DNA of 44,766 nucleotides from Streptosporangiales bacterium (GTDB lineage: Bacteria; Actinomycetota; Actinomycetes; Streptosporangiales; WHST01). How positions within the stretch are numbered: the stretch's first letter is position 1; every line of letters starts with the position of its first letter. The DNA is taken from the NCBI GenBank assembly GCA_009379825.1, contig WHTA01000049.1, forward strand, positions 1 to 44,766. The letters run 5' to 3'. The notes under the pieces were generated by a model that saw only the letters and a program-made list of their open reading frames with translations, searched no databases and was not told the DNA's origin. Of this stretch, positions 7,956 to 15,270 are shown piece after piece. The translations under genes were made by a program, and so were the position numbers.

Positions 7956-9491
7956 GCCAGCCACACGTTGTCGAAGCGCGCCCAATCGAGGGTGTTCGCC
8001 GGAGCTCTCTTCACCCCGCCGACGTTGTCCGCTACTGCAACCAGCCAGTCGGCAATACCCCACACCAGGAACCCGCCCTCGGCGTGGAGCTGCCGCTGCA
8101 TCCGCTCGTAGAGCTCGGTGCGCTTGCTTCGGTCGGTGGTGGCCTGTGCCTTCGCATAGAGGGCATCGAACTCCGGCCGCTGCCACTTGGTGGCATTGAC
8201 CGGCGAGTCACGCAGCAGCCGCTGCGAGATGTGGGTGCCCTATCGGCATCGCACCGGACCGGTAGCTGGCGAGCGCTCCGCGGTCGAGGATGTCCGACCA
8301 GTAGGTGTCCTTGTTGCCCGTCACCACATTCAGCGTCACCCCGGCAGCACGCGCCTGGTCCTTCAACAGCGATGCCGACTCGATGAAGCCGGAAGCCACC
8401 GAAGAGGTGAGTAGTGTGACCTCCAACTTGGTCGCCCCGGCCCTGCGCAGGTGCCACTTCGCCTTATCCACGTCGTGCTGGCGTTGCGGGACGTCGTCGG
8501 CGTAGTACTCGTAGCCCTTGCCGAACAGGTCGTTGCCCACCTCACCCTGACCGGACAAGACCGTGGACACCAGCTGCTCACGGTCGACAAAGTGCATCAT
8601 CGCGCGCCGGACGTCGACATCGTCGAACGGTGCGCGATCGACCTTCATCGCCAGTGCATGCATACCGCTGCGCGGCAGGCTGACGACTGTTACGCCCTCG
8701 GTCTTCTTGTGCGCACGAGCCGTCGTCGCGGTCAGATCGTGCGCGTACTCCACCTGACCACCGACCAAGGCGTTCATCCGACCCGACTCATCGTTGCTCA
8801 CCACGATCTCCAGCTCGTCGAGATACGCGGGCCGCTCCCAGTAGTCGTCGAATCGCTTGAACAGCGCGGACCGACCCGGTTCGAACGAGACGTACTCGAA
8901 CGGCCCCGAGCCGACCGGCTCGGCGAAGTCGTCCGCACCCTCGGGGACGATGTAGGCGCCGAACGCTGCCAGCACCTGTGGAAAGTCCGCAAGTGGAGAC
9001 TTGAGCACGAACTCGATCTCGCGCGCCGACACCGCACGGCTCTTGACCAGGTCGATCGGCTCCAGGTCAGCTTTGGCGCGGAACGCACGCTTCGGGTCGG
9101 TGATCCTGCGATAGCTGTAGAGGACGTCAGCAGCACGCACCGACTTGCCGTCGTGGAAGCTCGCCTCCCGCAACGTCACCCGCCAGGTGCGCAGGTCCTT
9201 GCTCGACTCCCACGCCTTGGCCAGCCGCGGCTGCGCCGAAACATCCGAACCGCAGTCGGCAAGCTTGTCGAACAGCGCCTTCGCGCGCGCAGCGTCCGCG
9301 AACAAGTTGGCGCGATGCGGGTCAAGCGTCTCCTGTGCACCAGCGCCGGCAAAGGCGGCACGCAGTCGCCCACCGCGACGCGGGCGACCTATCCCACCCG
9401 TACCGTCCTGCCCGCCGCAACCGAGCAACACGGCCCCAGAACCGGCAAGAAGCGTCGTGCCAAAAGTGCGGCGAGTGATTTCCGAAGACAT
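7952..9491 (-). pseudogene. Family-5 substrate-binding lipoprotein of the ABC importer, frameshifted near the C terminus
   Basis: A NikA/DppA/OppA-type solute-binding protein. From ATG 9491 it has a twin-arginine and lipoprotein leader ('SSEITRRTFGTTLLAG', then lipobox LLGC). The mature region follows with 'ETLDPHRANLF', 'ADVLYSYRRITDP' and 'GSGPFEYVSF', which are family-5 hallmarks. At 8239-8241 there is one extra base (GGGC where GGC is needed). The original frame then stops early at 8208, while the other frame continues with a plausible C terminus ('THISQRLLRDSPVNATKWQR' ... 'FDNVWLA') to the stop at 7952. About 95 C-terminal residues are lost as sequenced. ATG 9515 is an alternative start, but the -10-like TATCAT places transcription at about 9491. 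Confidence 0.85.
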
Positions 9492-9499
9492 ATGCGGGA

Positions 9500-9514
9500 T
9501 GATAACTATTTTCA
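9500..9514 (-). promoter_or_regulatory. Zur-like 15-bp dyad overlapping the binding-protein promoter
   Basis: On the minus strand the site reads TGAAAATAGTTATCA. It is an imperfect palindrome with TGA/TCA ends and AT-rich arms, close to the TGAAAATNATTTTCA type described for actinobacterial zinc regulators (Zur). A TATCAT -10 box at 9504-9499 lies inside it and would start transcription at or next to ATG 9491. Bound repressor would block the promoter. No -35 box is clear. Confidence 0.5.
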
Positions 9515-9627
9515 TTAGTACGAGTCTCGCGCAAGAGGGGAGCGACCATGGGGTGCGCACGCAGAGTCAGCAAGCCCTGGTTGGTGGTCGCCATGCGCGT
9601 CATGGCACTCCTGTCGTGAGGTTCTTG

Positions 9628-9644
9628 TTGCATATTATTTGCAA
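9628..9644. promoter_or_regulatory. TTGCA-N7-TGCAA dyad, Nur-box-like
   Basis: TTGCATATTATTTGCAA is a 17-bp inverted repeat in an AT-rich patch, with the TTGCNN-N5-NNGCAA spacing known for the Streptomyces nickel regulator Nur. It lies between the ABC operon (leftward) and the methyltransferase at 9692 (rightward), so it could serve either. An AT-rich -10-like TAATAT (minus strand) sits within it. Confidence 0.4.
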
Positions 9645-9691
9645 TAGATCGGAGCTCGTCCAGCCTCGGTGCGGGCTGGCAGGGTGGTGGC

Positions 9692-10456
9692 ATGGCGCAG
9701 GCGGCGGACTGGCGGGGTTACCTCTACGGGTTTCATGCTGCGCACGCCGGGGTTACCGAGCGGGTGCTGGCGCGGGCGACTGGGCGTGCCGGGGGTGATC
9801 CGTACCGGTGGTTGGTCGAGCCGCTTCGGGACGCCGACGCTCCCCTCCTCGATCTCGCGTGCGGGTCCGCGCCTACGCGTGCGTTGCTGCCGGGTGTGCC
9901 GTGGGTGGGTGTCGACCTGTCGGCGGCTGAGCTGGCGCTGGCCGTCGCCGGGGGACGGACGCCGGTCGTACGGGGCCGCGCCGACGTGCTGCCGGTCGCC
10001 GACGGAGCCATCGGCGCGGTCTGCGCGGCGATGTGCTTCCAGGTGCTCGAACCGCTCGACGGCGTGCTCGACGAGCTGCGCCGCGTCCTGCGTGGGGACG
10101 GCCGGCTGGTCGCGCTGGTGCCGGCCCGGGCGAGCTGGACGGGTGTACTGCCGTGGCTGCACGTGCTGCGGGCACTCGGCGTACGCACACTGCGCTGGCC
10201 GAACCCGCAGGCGCTCGACGGCCTGGGCAAGGTCCTGCGGGCCGCCGGTTTCGCGGTCGACGCCGACGAGCGGCGGGTCTTCCGGCTCGCGGTAGAGACG
10301 GCCGCGGACGCGGAGCTGGTGGTCGACAGCCTCTACCTGCCCGACGTCGACGAGGAGCGGATCGCCGCGGCGAAGCAGGCGCTGGCCGGGTGGGCGCGGC
10401 CCGGGCGCAGGCTCCCGCTCCCGCTGCGCCGCGTCGTCGCACACCTGCCCGGCTAG
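9692..10456 (+). CDS. Class I SAM-dependent methyltransferase
   Basis: A 254-residue methyltransferase of the Methyltransf_11/25 group. Motif I 'LLDLACGSAPTRALL' is at about residues 52-66, the acidic motif II is in 'WVGVDLSAAELALA', 'GRADVLPVADGAIGAV' precedes the post-I strand, and 'LDELRRVLRGDGRLVALVPA' is motif IV. The C-terminal third is less conserved and probably forms the substrate cap. ATG 9692 follows a GGGTGGTGG stretch. It marks a change from the AT-richer accessory region on the left to the very GC-rich chromosome. Ubiquinone/phosphatidylethanolamine-type and small-molecule methylases share this pattern; the substrate cannot be named. Confidence 0.85.
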   Translation: MAQAADWRGYLYGFHAAHAGVTERVLARATGRAGGDPYRWLVEPLRDADAPLLDLACGSAPTRALLPGVPWVGVDLSAAELALAVAGGRTPVVRGRADVLPVADGAIGAVCAAMCFQVLEPLDGVLDELRRVLRGDGRLVALVPARASWTGVLPWLHVLRALGVRTLRWPNPQALDGLGKVLRAAGFAVDADERRVFRLAVETAADAELVVDSLYLPDVDEERIAAAKQALAGWARPGRRLPLPLRRVVAHLPG

Positions 10457-10509
10457 CAACCGTGGGCCCGCTCACATACGCATCCGCAGGATCGCGGGAG
10501 GGTGGCGGT

Positions 10510-11034
10510 GTGCAAGCCGGCGACCTGGTGACCCCACGCACGCTACAGACGGCGTGGGGCGAACCGGTGCGCGTACCGGACGCCGACCGGCTGGTCCACC
10601 TCCAGTTCCGCAGGTACGCCGGCTGCCCGGTGTGCAACCTGCACCTGCGGTCGGTCATGTCCAGGCGCGGCGAGATCGCCGCCGCCGGCGTGCACGAGGT
10701 CGTCGTGTTCCACTCCACCGTCGAGTCGATCGCGCAGTACCAGGACGACCTGCCGCTCACGGTCGTCGCCGACCCGGAACGGAAGCTGTACGTGGAGTTC
10801 GGCGTGGCGGCGGCGCCGCGGTCGGTACTCGACCCGCGCACCTGGCCGGCCGTCGTCCGTGGTGTGTGGGCGATGCGGTCGGTACGTGGCGCGATCGGCG
10901 CCGGGGAGGCGCACCTCGGCCTGCCCGCCGACGTCCTCATCGACACCGACGGTCGCGTGCTGGCGAGCAAGTACGGGGTGCACGCGAACGACCAGTGGTC
11001 CGTGGACGATCTTCTCGCCCACGCGCAGCGGTGA
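10510..11034 (+). CDS. Peroxiredoxin-like (AhpC/TSA, thioredoxin-fold) protein
   Basis: A 174-residue thioredoxin-fold protein. 'LVHLQFRRYAGCPVCNLHLR' contains a CxxC pair at the position of the peroxidatic cysteine, and 'VVFHSTVESIAQYQDDLPLTVVADPERKLYVEFGV' is the AhpC/TSA core. 'GLPADVLIDTDGRVLASKYG' is the late beta-strand region. The family is usually annotated 'peroxiredoxin-like'. GTG 10510 follows GGGAGGG with good spacing; a longer upstream frame only re-reads the methyltransferase. It may reduce peroxides or act as a disulfide reductase; the CxxC pair makes the second possible. Confidence 0.85.
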   Translation: MQAGDLVTPRTLQTAWGEPVRVPDADRLVHLQFRRYAGCPVCNLHLRSVMSRRGEIAAAGVHEVVVFHSTVESIAQYQDDLPLTVVADPERKLYVEFGVAAAPRSVLDPRTWPAVVRGVWAMRSVRGAIGAGEAHLGLPADVLIDTDGRVLASKYGVHANDQWSVDDLLAHAQR

Positions 11035-11071
11035 CACAGTGGACGCCAACAGCCGCAGGAAGGGAGACGCG

Positions 11072-11743
11072 ATGGCGCACAAACCCTCGGCGATCGCGTT
11101 CGACGTGATCGAGACGCTGTTCCCGCTCGAGCCGCTACGCCGGCGGATCACCGACGTCGGGCTGCCCGGTCACGTGCTCGAGCTGTGGTTCACCCGGCTG
11201 CTGCGCGACGGGTTCGTGCTCGCCGCCACCGGTGGGTACCGCCCGTTCCCCCAGATCGCGCTGGCCGCGCTCGGCACGGTGACCGGGTACCGGCTCACCG
11301 ACGAGCAGAGCCGGCAGGTCCTCGCCGGGTTCGGTGAGCTCGACCCGCACCCGGACGTCGAGCCGGCGCTACGGCGCGCGCACGAGGCCGGGGTGCAGGT
11401 CGTCACGCTGACCAACGGGTCCGCAGAGACCACCGCCGGGCTGCTGCGGCGTGCCGGGCTGGACGGGTACGTCGAGCGCACGCTGTCCGTCGACGACGTC
11501 CAGCGGTGGAAGCCGTCGGCAGCGGTCTACCTGCACGCGGCGAGCGTCTGCGACCTGCCGCCGGACCGGGTGGCGCTCGTCGCCGCGCATGCGTGGGACA
11601 CCCACGGCGCACGACAGGCGGGCCTGGTCACCGGCTGGGTCAGCCGGCTGGAACAACGGGTCGCCGACGTGTTCGCGCCTCCCGACGTCACCGGCGACGA
11701 CCTGCCGACCGTCGTCGACGGGCTGCTGGCGTTGCCGGACTGA
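11072..11743 (+). CDS. HAD-superfamily hydrolase, haloacid-dehalogenase type II-like
   Basis: A 223-residue hydrolase. Motif I is 'AIAFDVIETLFP' with the nucleophilic Asp, motif II 'VVTLTNGSAETT', motif III lysine in 'VQRWKPSAAVY', and motif IV 'VALVAAHAWDTHGARQAGL', a form specific to (S)-2-haloacid dehalogenases and close relatives. The cap domain lies between residues 15 and 95. ATG 11072 has AGGGAGA upstream; the longer open frame upstream overlaps the peroxiredoxin-like gene and is not used. It follows that gene by 37 bp and converges on the Crp/Fnr gene with only five bases between the stop codons. Confidence 0.88.
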   Translation: MAHKPSAIAFDVIETLFPLEPLRRRITDVGLPGHVLELWFTRLLRDGFVLAATGGYRPFPQIALAALGTVTGYRLTDEQSRQVLAGFGELDPHPDVEPALRRAHEAGVQVVTLTNGSAETTAGLLRRAGLDGYVERTLSVDDVQRWKPSAAVYLHAASVCDLPPDRVALVAAHAWDTHGARQAGLVTGWVSRLEQRVADVFAPPDVTGDDLPTVVDGLLALPD

Positions 11744-11748
11744 CGTCC

Positions 11749-12453
11749 TCAGTCGCCGGCCTGGTTCTCCACGCCCGGCAGGTCGAGGATGGTGATGCGG
11801 CCGCGGCCCAGCTTGACCAGCCCGGTGTCGGCGAGCTCGCCGAGCACCTTCGTGGCGGTCTCCCTGGACGTGCCCACGAGCGCCGCCAGCTGCTCGTGCG
11901 TCACGGTGACGACCGGGCCACGGCGGCGCAGCGGCGTCGGGGCGTCGGCGGCGGCGAGGGTGACCAGCGTGCTGGCGATGCGTTGCGGCACGCTCTTGAA
12001 CACGGTGTCGGTGAGCCGGCGTTCCATCTCGGCCAGCCGGCGGCCGAGGGTCTCGGTGAGTCGTGCGGCGACGCGGGCGTCGGCGAGCAGGAAGCGTTGG
12101 ACGTCCTGCTTGCCCATCACACAGACGACGGTCTCGTCGATCGCCTCCGCGTAGTTCTGGTACATCCGCTGGCCGACGATGGGCATCTCGCCGAAGATCG
12201 TGCCGGGCACGACGATGGCCGTGGTGAGCGCGCGCCCGTCCGCGGAGACCCGGAAGATCCGCACTCGGCCGCGCTTGAGGATGAACAGCACTTCCACCGA
12301 GGTGTGCGGGGAGTACACCACCTCCCCGGTCGCGAACGTCTTCAGCGGAAGTGCTGCCCCGATCTCGTCCATCTCCGCCGGTGTGAGGTCGCAGAAGATG
12401 TCCACCTCGGATATGCACCACGTCGCGTCCTGCGCCGCCGCGGCACGCTCCAC
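11749..12453 (-). CDS. Crp/Fnr-family transcriptional regulator
   Basis: A 234-residue regulator. An N-terminal cyclic-nucleotide-binding-type beta-roll ('LPLKTFATGEVVYSPH', 'VEVLFILKRGRVRIFRVSADG', 'GTIFGEMPIVGQ') is joined by a long dimer helix to a winged helix-turn-helix ('VTVTHEQLAALVGTSRETATKVLGELADTGL'). I chose GTG 12453 because AGGAGG lies 8 nt upstream and the length fits the family. The longer frame from GTG 12591 has a weak ribosome site and would run through the hairpin at 12516-12541. It lacks the FNR cysteine set; its ligand is unknown. It probably regulates genes nearby, such as the membrane protein or the radical SAM operon, but that is a guess. Confidence 0.88.
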   Translation of the reverse strand: MERAAAAQDATWCISEVDIFCDLTPAEMDEIGAALPLKTFATGEVVYSPHTSVEVLFILKRGRVRIFRVSADGRALTTAIVVPGTIFGEMPIVGQRMYQNYAEAIDETVVCVMGKQDVQRFLLADARVAARLTETLGRRLAEMERRLTDTVFKSVPQRIASTLVTLAAADAPTPLRRRGPVVTVTHEQLAALVGTSRETATKVLGELADTGLVKLGRGRITILDLPGVENQAGD

Positions 12454-12515
12454 GTCGGTCGCCTCCTCGCGTCGCGCGGGTGCCCAGGGCGGTGGCCGGT
12501 CGCCCCAGGGTTGCC

Positions 12516-12541
12516 GGTCGAGGGCGGAAACGCCCTCGACC
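12516..12541 (-). terminator. Perfect hairpin between the membrane protein and Crp/Fnr genes
   Basis: GGTCGAGGGCG and CGCCCTCGACC form an 11-bp perfect stem around a four-base loop (TTTC on the minus strand, GAAA on the plus). It lies 43 bp past the stop of the membrane-protein gene and before the chosen Crp/Fnr start. It has no U tract, as is common in actinobacteria. Its presence argues that 12454-12583 is non-coding. Confidence 0.6.
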
Positions 12542-12583
12542 ACACAGTACGACACCTCGGCGGAGGAAGCGCGCGGCCGCGGC

Positions 12584-13033
12584 TCAGTCACGCTTCAGCC
12601 TGGGCTGCACCAGCGCGTAGCCGAGGCCGAGCAGCAGCCCGAAGACCAGGTGGCCCATCAGGCTCATCCAGGCGGTGGTGCCGAACTGGAACACCGGCAT
12701 GCCCAACCGTGCCGGCATGATCAGCAGTCCGCCGATGATCCACCACACCACGCCGTACCCCATACCGAGGAACAGCGCGGCGACGACGCGGTTCGCGATC
12801 GGCGCGAAGAACAACGCGAACGTCGCCCCGATGAAGGCGGAGATCGCCAGGTGCACCAGCCACCCGACGGCCACCGCCTCGGTGCCGACGAGCATCGCGA
12901 CCATCGGGATCATGCCCATCATCTGCATCAGCACGCCGAAGACCACACCGCCGGCGAGCCCGCCGACGATCCCGGCCAACAGCCGGCCGATCAACGAGGT
13001 GGTCGCACCGTGGGATGCACTCGCGGTAGCCAT
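12584..13033 (-). CDS. Small four-helix integral membrane protein, unknown function
   Basis: A 149-residue very hydrophobic protein. About four membrane segments are visible, beginning with 'LLAGIVGGLAGGVVFGVLMQM', 'VHLAISAFIGATFALFFAPI', 'ALFLGMGYGVVWWIIGGLL' and 'MSLMGHLVFGLLLGLGYALV'. I do not recognise a named family with certainty; it looks like the conserved actinobacterial membrane proteins that carry DUF names. ATG 13033 has AGGAGG at seven-base spacing; a GTG at 13039 overlaps that ribosome site. It lies 79 bp downstream of the flavoprotein gene on the same strand, so it may be a distal member of the radical SAM operon. Confidence 0.75.
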   Translation of the reverse strand: MATASASHGATTSLIGRLLAGIVGGLAGGVVFGVLMQMMGMIPMVAMLVGTEAVAVGWLVHLAISAFIGATFALFFAPIANRVVAALFLGMGYGVVWWIIGGLLIMPARLGMPVFQFGTTAWMSLMGHLVFGLLLGLGYALVQPRLKRD

Positions 13034-13112
13034 TTTCACCCCTCCTGTCGAGAAACGTGCCGTGACCGTACGCAGGCCGGCTCACGCGCGTCGGTGAGCG
13101 CGCACACATTTC

Positions 13113-14474
13113 TCAGTCGGCGCGCGCCTGTCGCGCGCGGCGGCCGCCGATCGGCAGGAAGAACTGCGCGGCAGCCAGCTGCACGCCGTACGACCAGGTG
13201 GGGTACGCGTGGGTGGCGGCGGCGAGCCGTCCGGTGAACATGCCGGTGGCCATGGCGAGCGCCGGCTCGTGGATCAGCTCCCCCGCACGGGACGCGACGA
13301 TCGTCGCGCCGAGCAGCCGCCCGCCGCCGGCGTCGCCGAGCACCGGCCGCGGGCCGGCGACCAACTTGACGAACCCGTCCGTCGCGCCGGCGGTGATCGC
13401 GCGGTCCATCTCGGCCATCGGCAGGTACGCCACCCGCGCCCGGCCACGGCGGGCGGCGGCCGCCTCGGTGTGCCCGACGTGCGCGACCTCAGGGTCGGTG
13501 AACGTCACCCACGGCGTCGCGTGCGGGCGGTAGCGGCGCCGGCGCCGGCCGAGCGCGTTGGCTGCGGCGATCCGGCCCATCTCGAACGCGGCGTGCGTGA
13601 ACGGCAGCCGGCCGGTGACGTCGCCCGCCGCATACACGCCGCGGGCGGTGGTGGCGAGCCACTGGTCGGTCACCACGGCGCCGCGCCCGTCCGCCTGCAC
13701 GCCGGCCGCAGCCAGGCCGAGCCGTTCCGTCACCGGCTGCCTGCCGGTGGCGACGAGCAGCCGCTCGGCCGTCACCGACGTGCCGTCGCCGAGCAGCAAC
13801 CGCACCCCGTCGCCGGTTGCCTCGACCTTGTCGACCGACGCGCCTGCGGCGACGGTGCTGCCCTCGCGCGTCAGCACCTCGGTGAGTACTGCGGACGCCT
13901 CGGGGTCCTCGCGCGGCAGCAGCCGGCTCGCCGCCTCGACCACGGTGACCTCGCTGCCGAACCTGGCGAACGCCTGCGCCAGCTCACACCCGATCGACCC
14001 GCCACCGAGTACGGCCAGCGACGCAGGCAGCTCGGCGAGGTCGAAGACGGTCTCGTTGGTCAGGTACGGCACGCTGTCGAGGCCGGGGATCGACGGCACG
14101 AGCGGGGCCGAGCCGGTCGCGACGACGAACCCACGCGCGGTGAGCGTGCGCCCGTCCACCGTGATGCGGCCGGGGCCGGTGAAGCTGGCCCGGCCGAGTT
14201 CGACCTCGATCCCCTCGCGCCGTAGTGCCGCGGCGTCCTCGGTCGCCGCGATCTCTGCGACGACGTCACGTACCCGGCGGGTCGCCGCCGCGAACGGCAC
14301 GCCGCGCGCGGCCGACTCGATCAGCGTCTTCGACGGTACGCAGCCGTGGAACGTGCAGTCGCCGCCGGGTTCGCCGTCGGAGACCAGTAATGTCCGCGCG
14401 CCCCGGCCGACGCCGGCGCGGGCCGCGCCCAGGCCGGCCGCCCCGCCACCGACGACGATCAGGTCGTAGTCCAC
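13113..14474 (-). CDS. FAD-dependent pyridine-nucleotide-disulfide oxidoreductase, MerA/Lpd-like
   Basis: A 453-residue flavoprotein. It has an N-terminal FAD-binding 'DLIVVGGGAAGLGAARAG', a redox-active disulfide in 'CTFHGCVPSK' (CxxxxC), an NAD(P)H-binding 'LAVLGGGSIGCELAQAFARF' near residue 160, a second FAD motif 'GVYAAGDVTG', and a C-terminal dimerisation domain ('THAYPTWSYGVQ'). It lacks the N-terminal HMA domain and the C-terminal vicinal cysteines of a true mercuric reductase, so mercury reduction is unlikely. GTG 14474 starts four bases after the methyltransferase stop, so the two are tightly coupled. As third gene of the radical SAM operon it may supply electrons or recycle a disulfide/thiol cofactor; this is inference. 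Confidence 0.88.
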   Translation of the reverse strand: MDYDLIVVGGGAAGLGAARAGVGRGARTLLVSDGEPGGDCTFHGCVPSKTLIESAARGVPFAAATRRVRDVVAEIAATEDAAALRREGIEVELGRASFTGPGRITVDGRTLTARGFVVATGSAPLVPSIPGLDSVPYLTNETVFDLAELPASLAVLGGGSIGCELAQAFARFGSEVTVVEAASRLLPREDPEASAVLTEVLTREGSTVAAGASVDKVEATGDGVRLLLGDGTSVTAERLLVATGRQPVTERLGLAAAGVQADGRGAVVTDQWLATTARGVYAAGDVTGRLPFTHAAFEMGRIAAANALGRRRRRYRPHATPWVTFTDPEVAHVGHTEAAAARRGRARVAYLPMAEMDRAITAGATDGFVKLVAGPRPVLGDAGGGRLLGATIVASRAGELIHEPALAMATGMFTGRLAAATHAYPTWSYGVQLAAAQFFLPIGGRRARQARAD

Positions 14475-14478
14475 GGCA

Positions 14479-15270
14479 TTACCCCGGACGTTCCGCGACG
14501 AGTAGCGAGTAGCCGAGCACGCCGTCGGCGACGGCGGCGCGGGCGGCGGCGAGTACAGGTGCCGCGCGGTCGAGGTCGATACCCATGGCCGCCACCTTGT
14601 CCCGTGCCGTCATCCGCACCACGGCCAGCCGGGCCTCGATCTGGTCGATCAGTCGCGACAGCGCCTCGTCGTGCGGCTCGGTGTGGGTCACGCGCAGCCC
14701 GGCCGCGGCGAGGATGTCGACGTAGCCGCGCACCGGCCTGGCGTCGGCGATGCACGCGATCCAGGCGGTCAGCGAGGTCAGCTCCGCGGGCAGCCGGTCC
14801 AGGTCGGCGGTGACGTCCGTGATGCCGAGCCGACCACCGGGCCGCAGCACCCGGGCCAGCTCGGCGGCGGCGGTGGTCTTGTCGGGGAACGTGCAGAACG
14901 CGCACTCGCATATCACCGCGTCGAACGCGGCGGCGGGGAACGGCAGGCGTTCGGCGTCGGCCGCGCCGAAGTGCACCCGGTCGCCGAAGCCCGCACCGTC
15001 GGCGGCCCCGGTGGCCAGCGCGACGTTTGCCGGGGACAGGTCGACACCCTCGACATGCACCCCGTGTTCCTCGGCCAGCAGCATCGCGGACGTGCCACGC
15101 CCTGCCGCTACGTCGAGGACCCGTACGCCCGGCGTCAACGACAACCGCGCGGCGAGCCTACGGGTGAGGGTGAGCCCGCCCGGGTGGTACGAGTCGCCGA
15201 GCAGCAGAGCCACCAGGTCCGACCCGTACGCGGCCGCGCAACAGGCCTTCACCTCGTCCTGATGAGTCAT
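14479..15270 (-). CDS. SAM-dependent methyltransferase, ArsM-like
   Basis: A 263-residue class I methyltransferase. Motif I is 'RVLDVAAGRGTSAMLLAEEH' near residue 48, then 'VEGVDLSPANVALA', 'FGAADAERLPFPAAAFD' and 'ARVLRPGGRLGITDV'. The cysteine cluster 'ICECAFCTFPDK' sits where arsenite methyltransferases have a conserved cysteine before 'SPDK', and an early CC pair (residues 10-11) recalls their N-terminal cysteines. The other ArsM cysteines are not evident, so arsenic methylation is only a possibility. ATG 15270 has GGAGG upstream and overlaps the stop of the radical SAM gene (ATGA). It probably modifies or helps form the product of that enzyme. Confidence 0.8.
   Translation of the reverse strand: MTHQDEVKACCAAAYGSDLVALLLGDSYHPGGLTLTRRLAARLSLTPGVRVLDVAAGRGTSAMLLAEEHGVHVEGVDLSPANVALATGAADGAGFGDRVHFGAADAERLPFPAAAFDAVICECAFCTFPDKTTAAAELARVLRPGGRLGITDVTADLDRLPAELTSLTAWIACIADARPVRGYVDILAAAGLRVTHTEPHDEALSRLIDQIEARLAVVRMTARDKVAAMGIDLDRAAPVLAAARAAVADGVLGYSLLVAERPG

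Noticed and set aside
9322-9603. Possible leader peptide starting at ATG 9603 (minus) with AGGAG upstream, ahead of the binding-protein gene
   Set aside because: The spacing is short (four bases), the frame runs far into the binding-protein gene out of frame, and the sequence shows no known leader pattern.
13080-13099. GCTCAC-N8-GTGAGC inverted repeat ahead of the small membrane protein gene, considered as a Crp/Fnr operator
   Set aside because: Crp/Fnr half-sites should read TGTGA first and TCACA second; this repeat has the reverse order, and looks more like a weak hairpin.
13113-14474. Mercuric reductase function
   Set aside because: The flavoprotein lacks the HMA domain and the C-terminal cysteine pair needed for mercury, and no mer genes are nearby.
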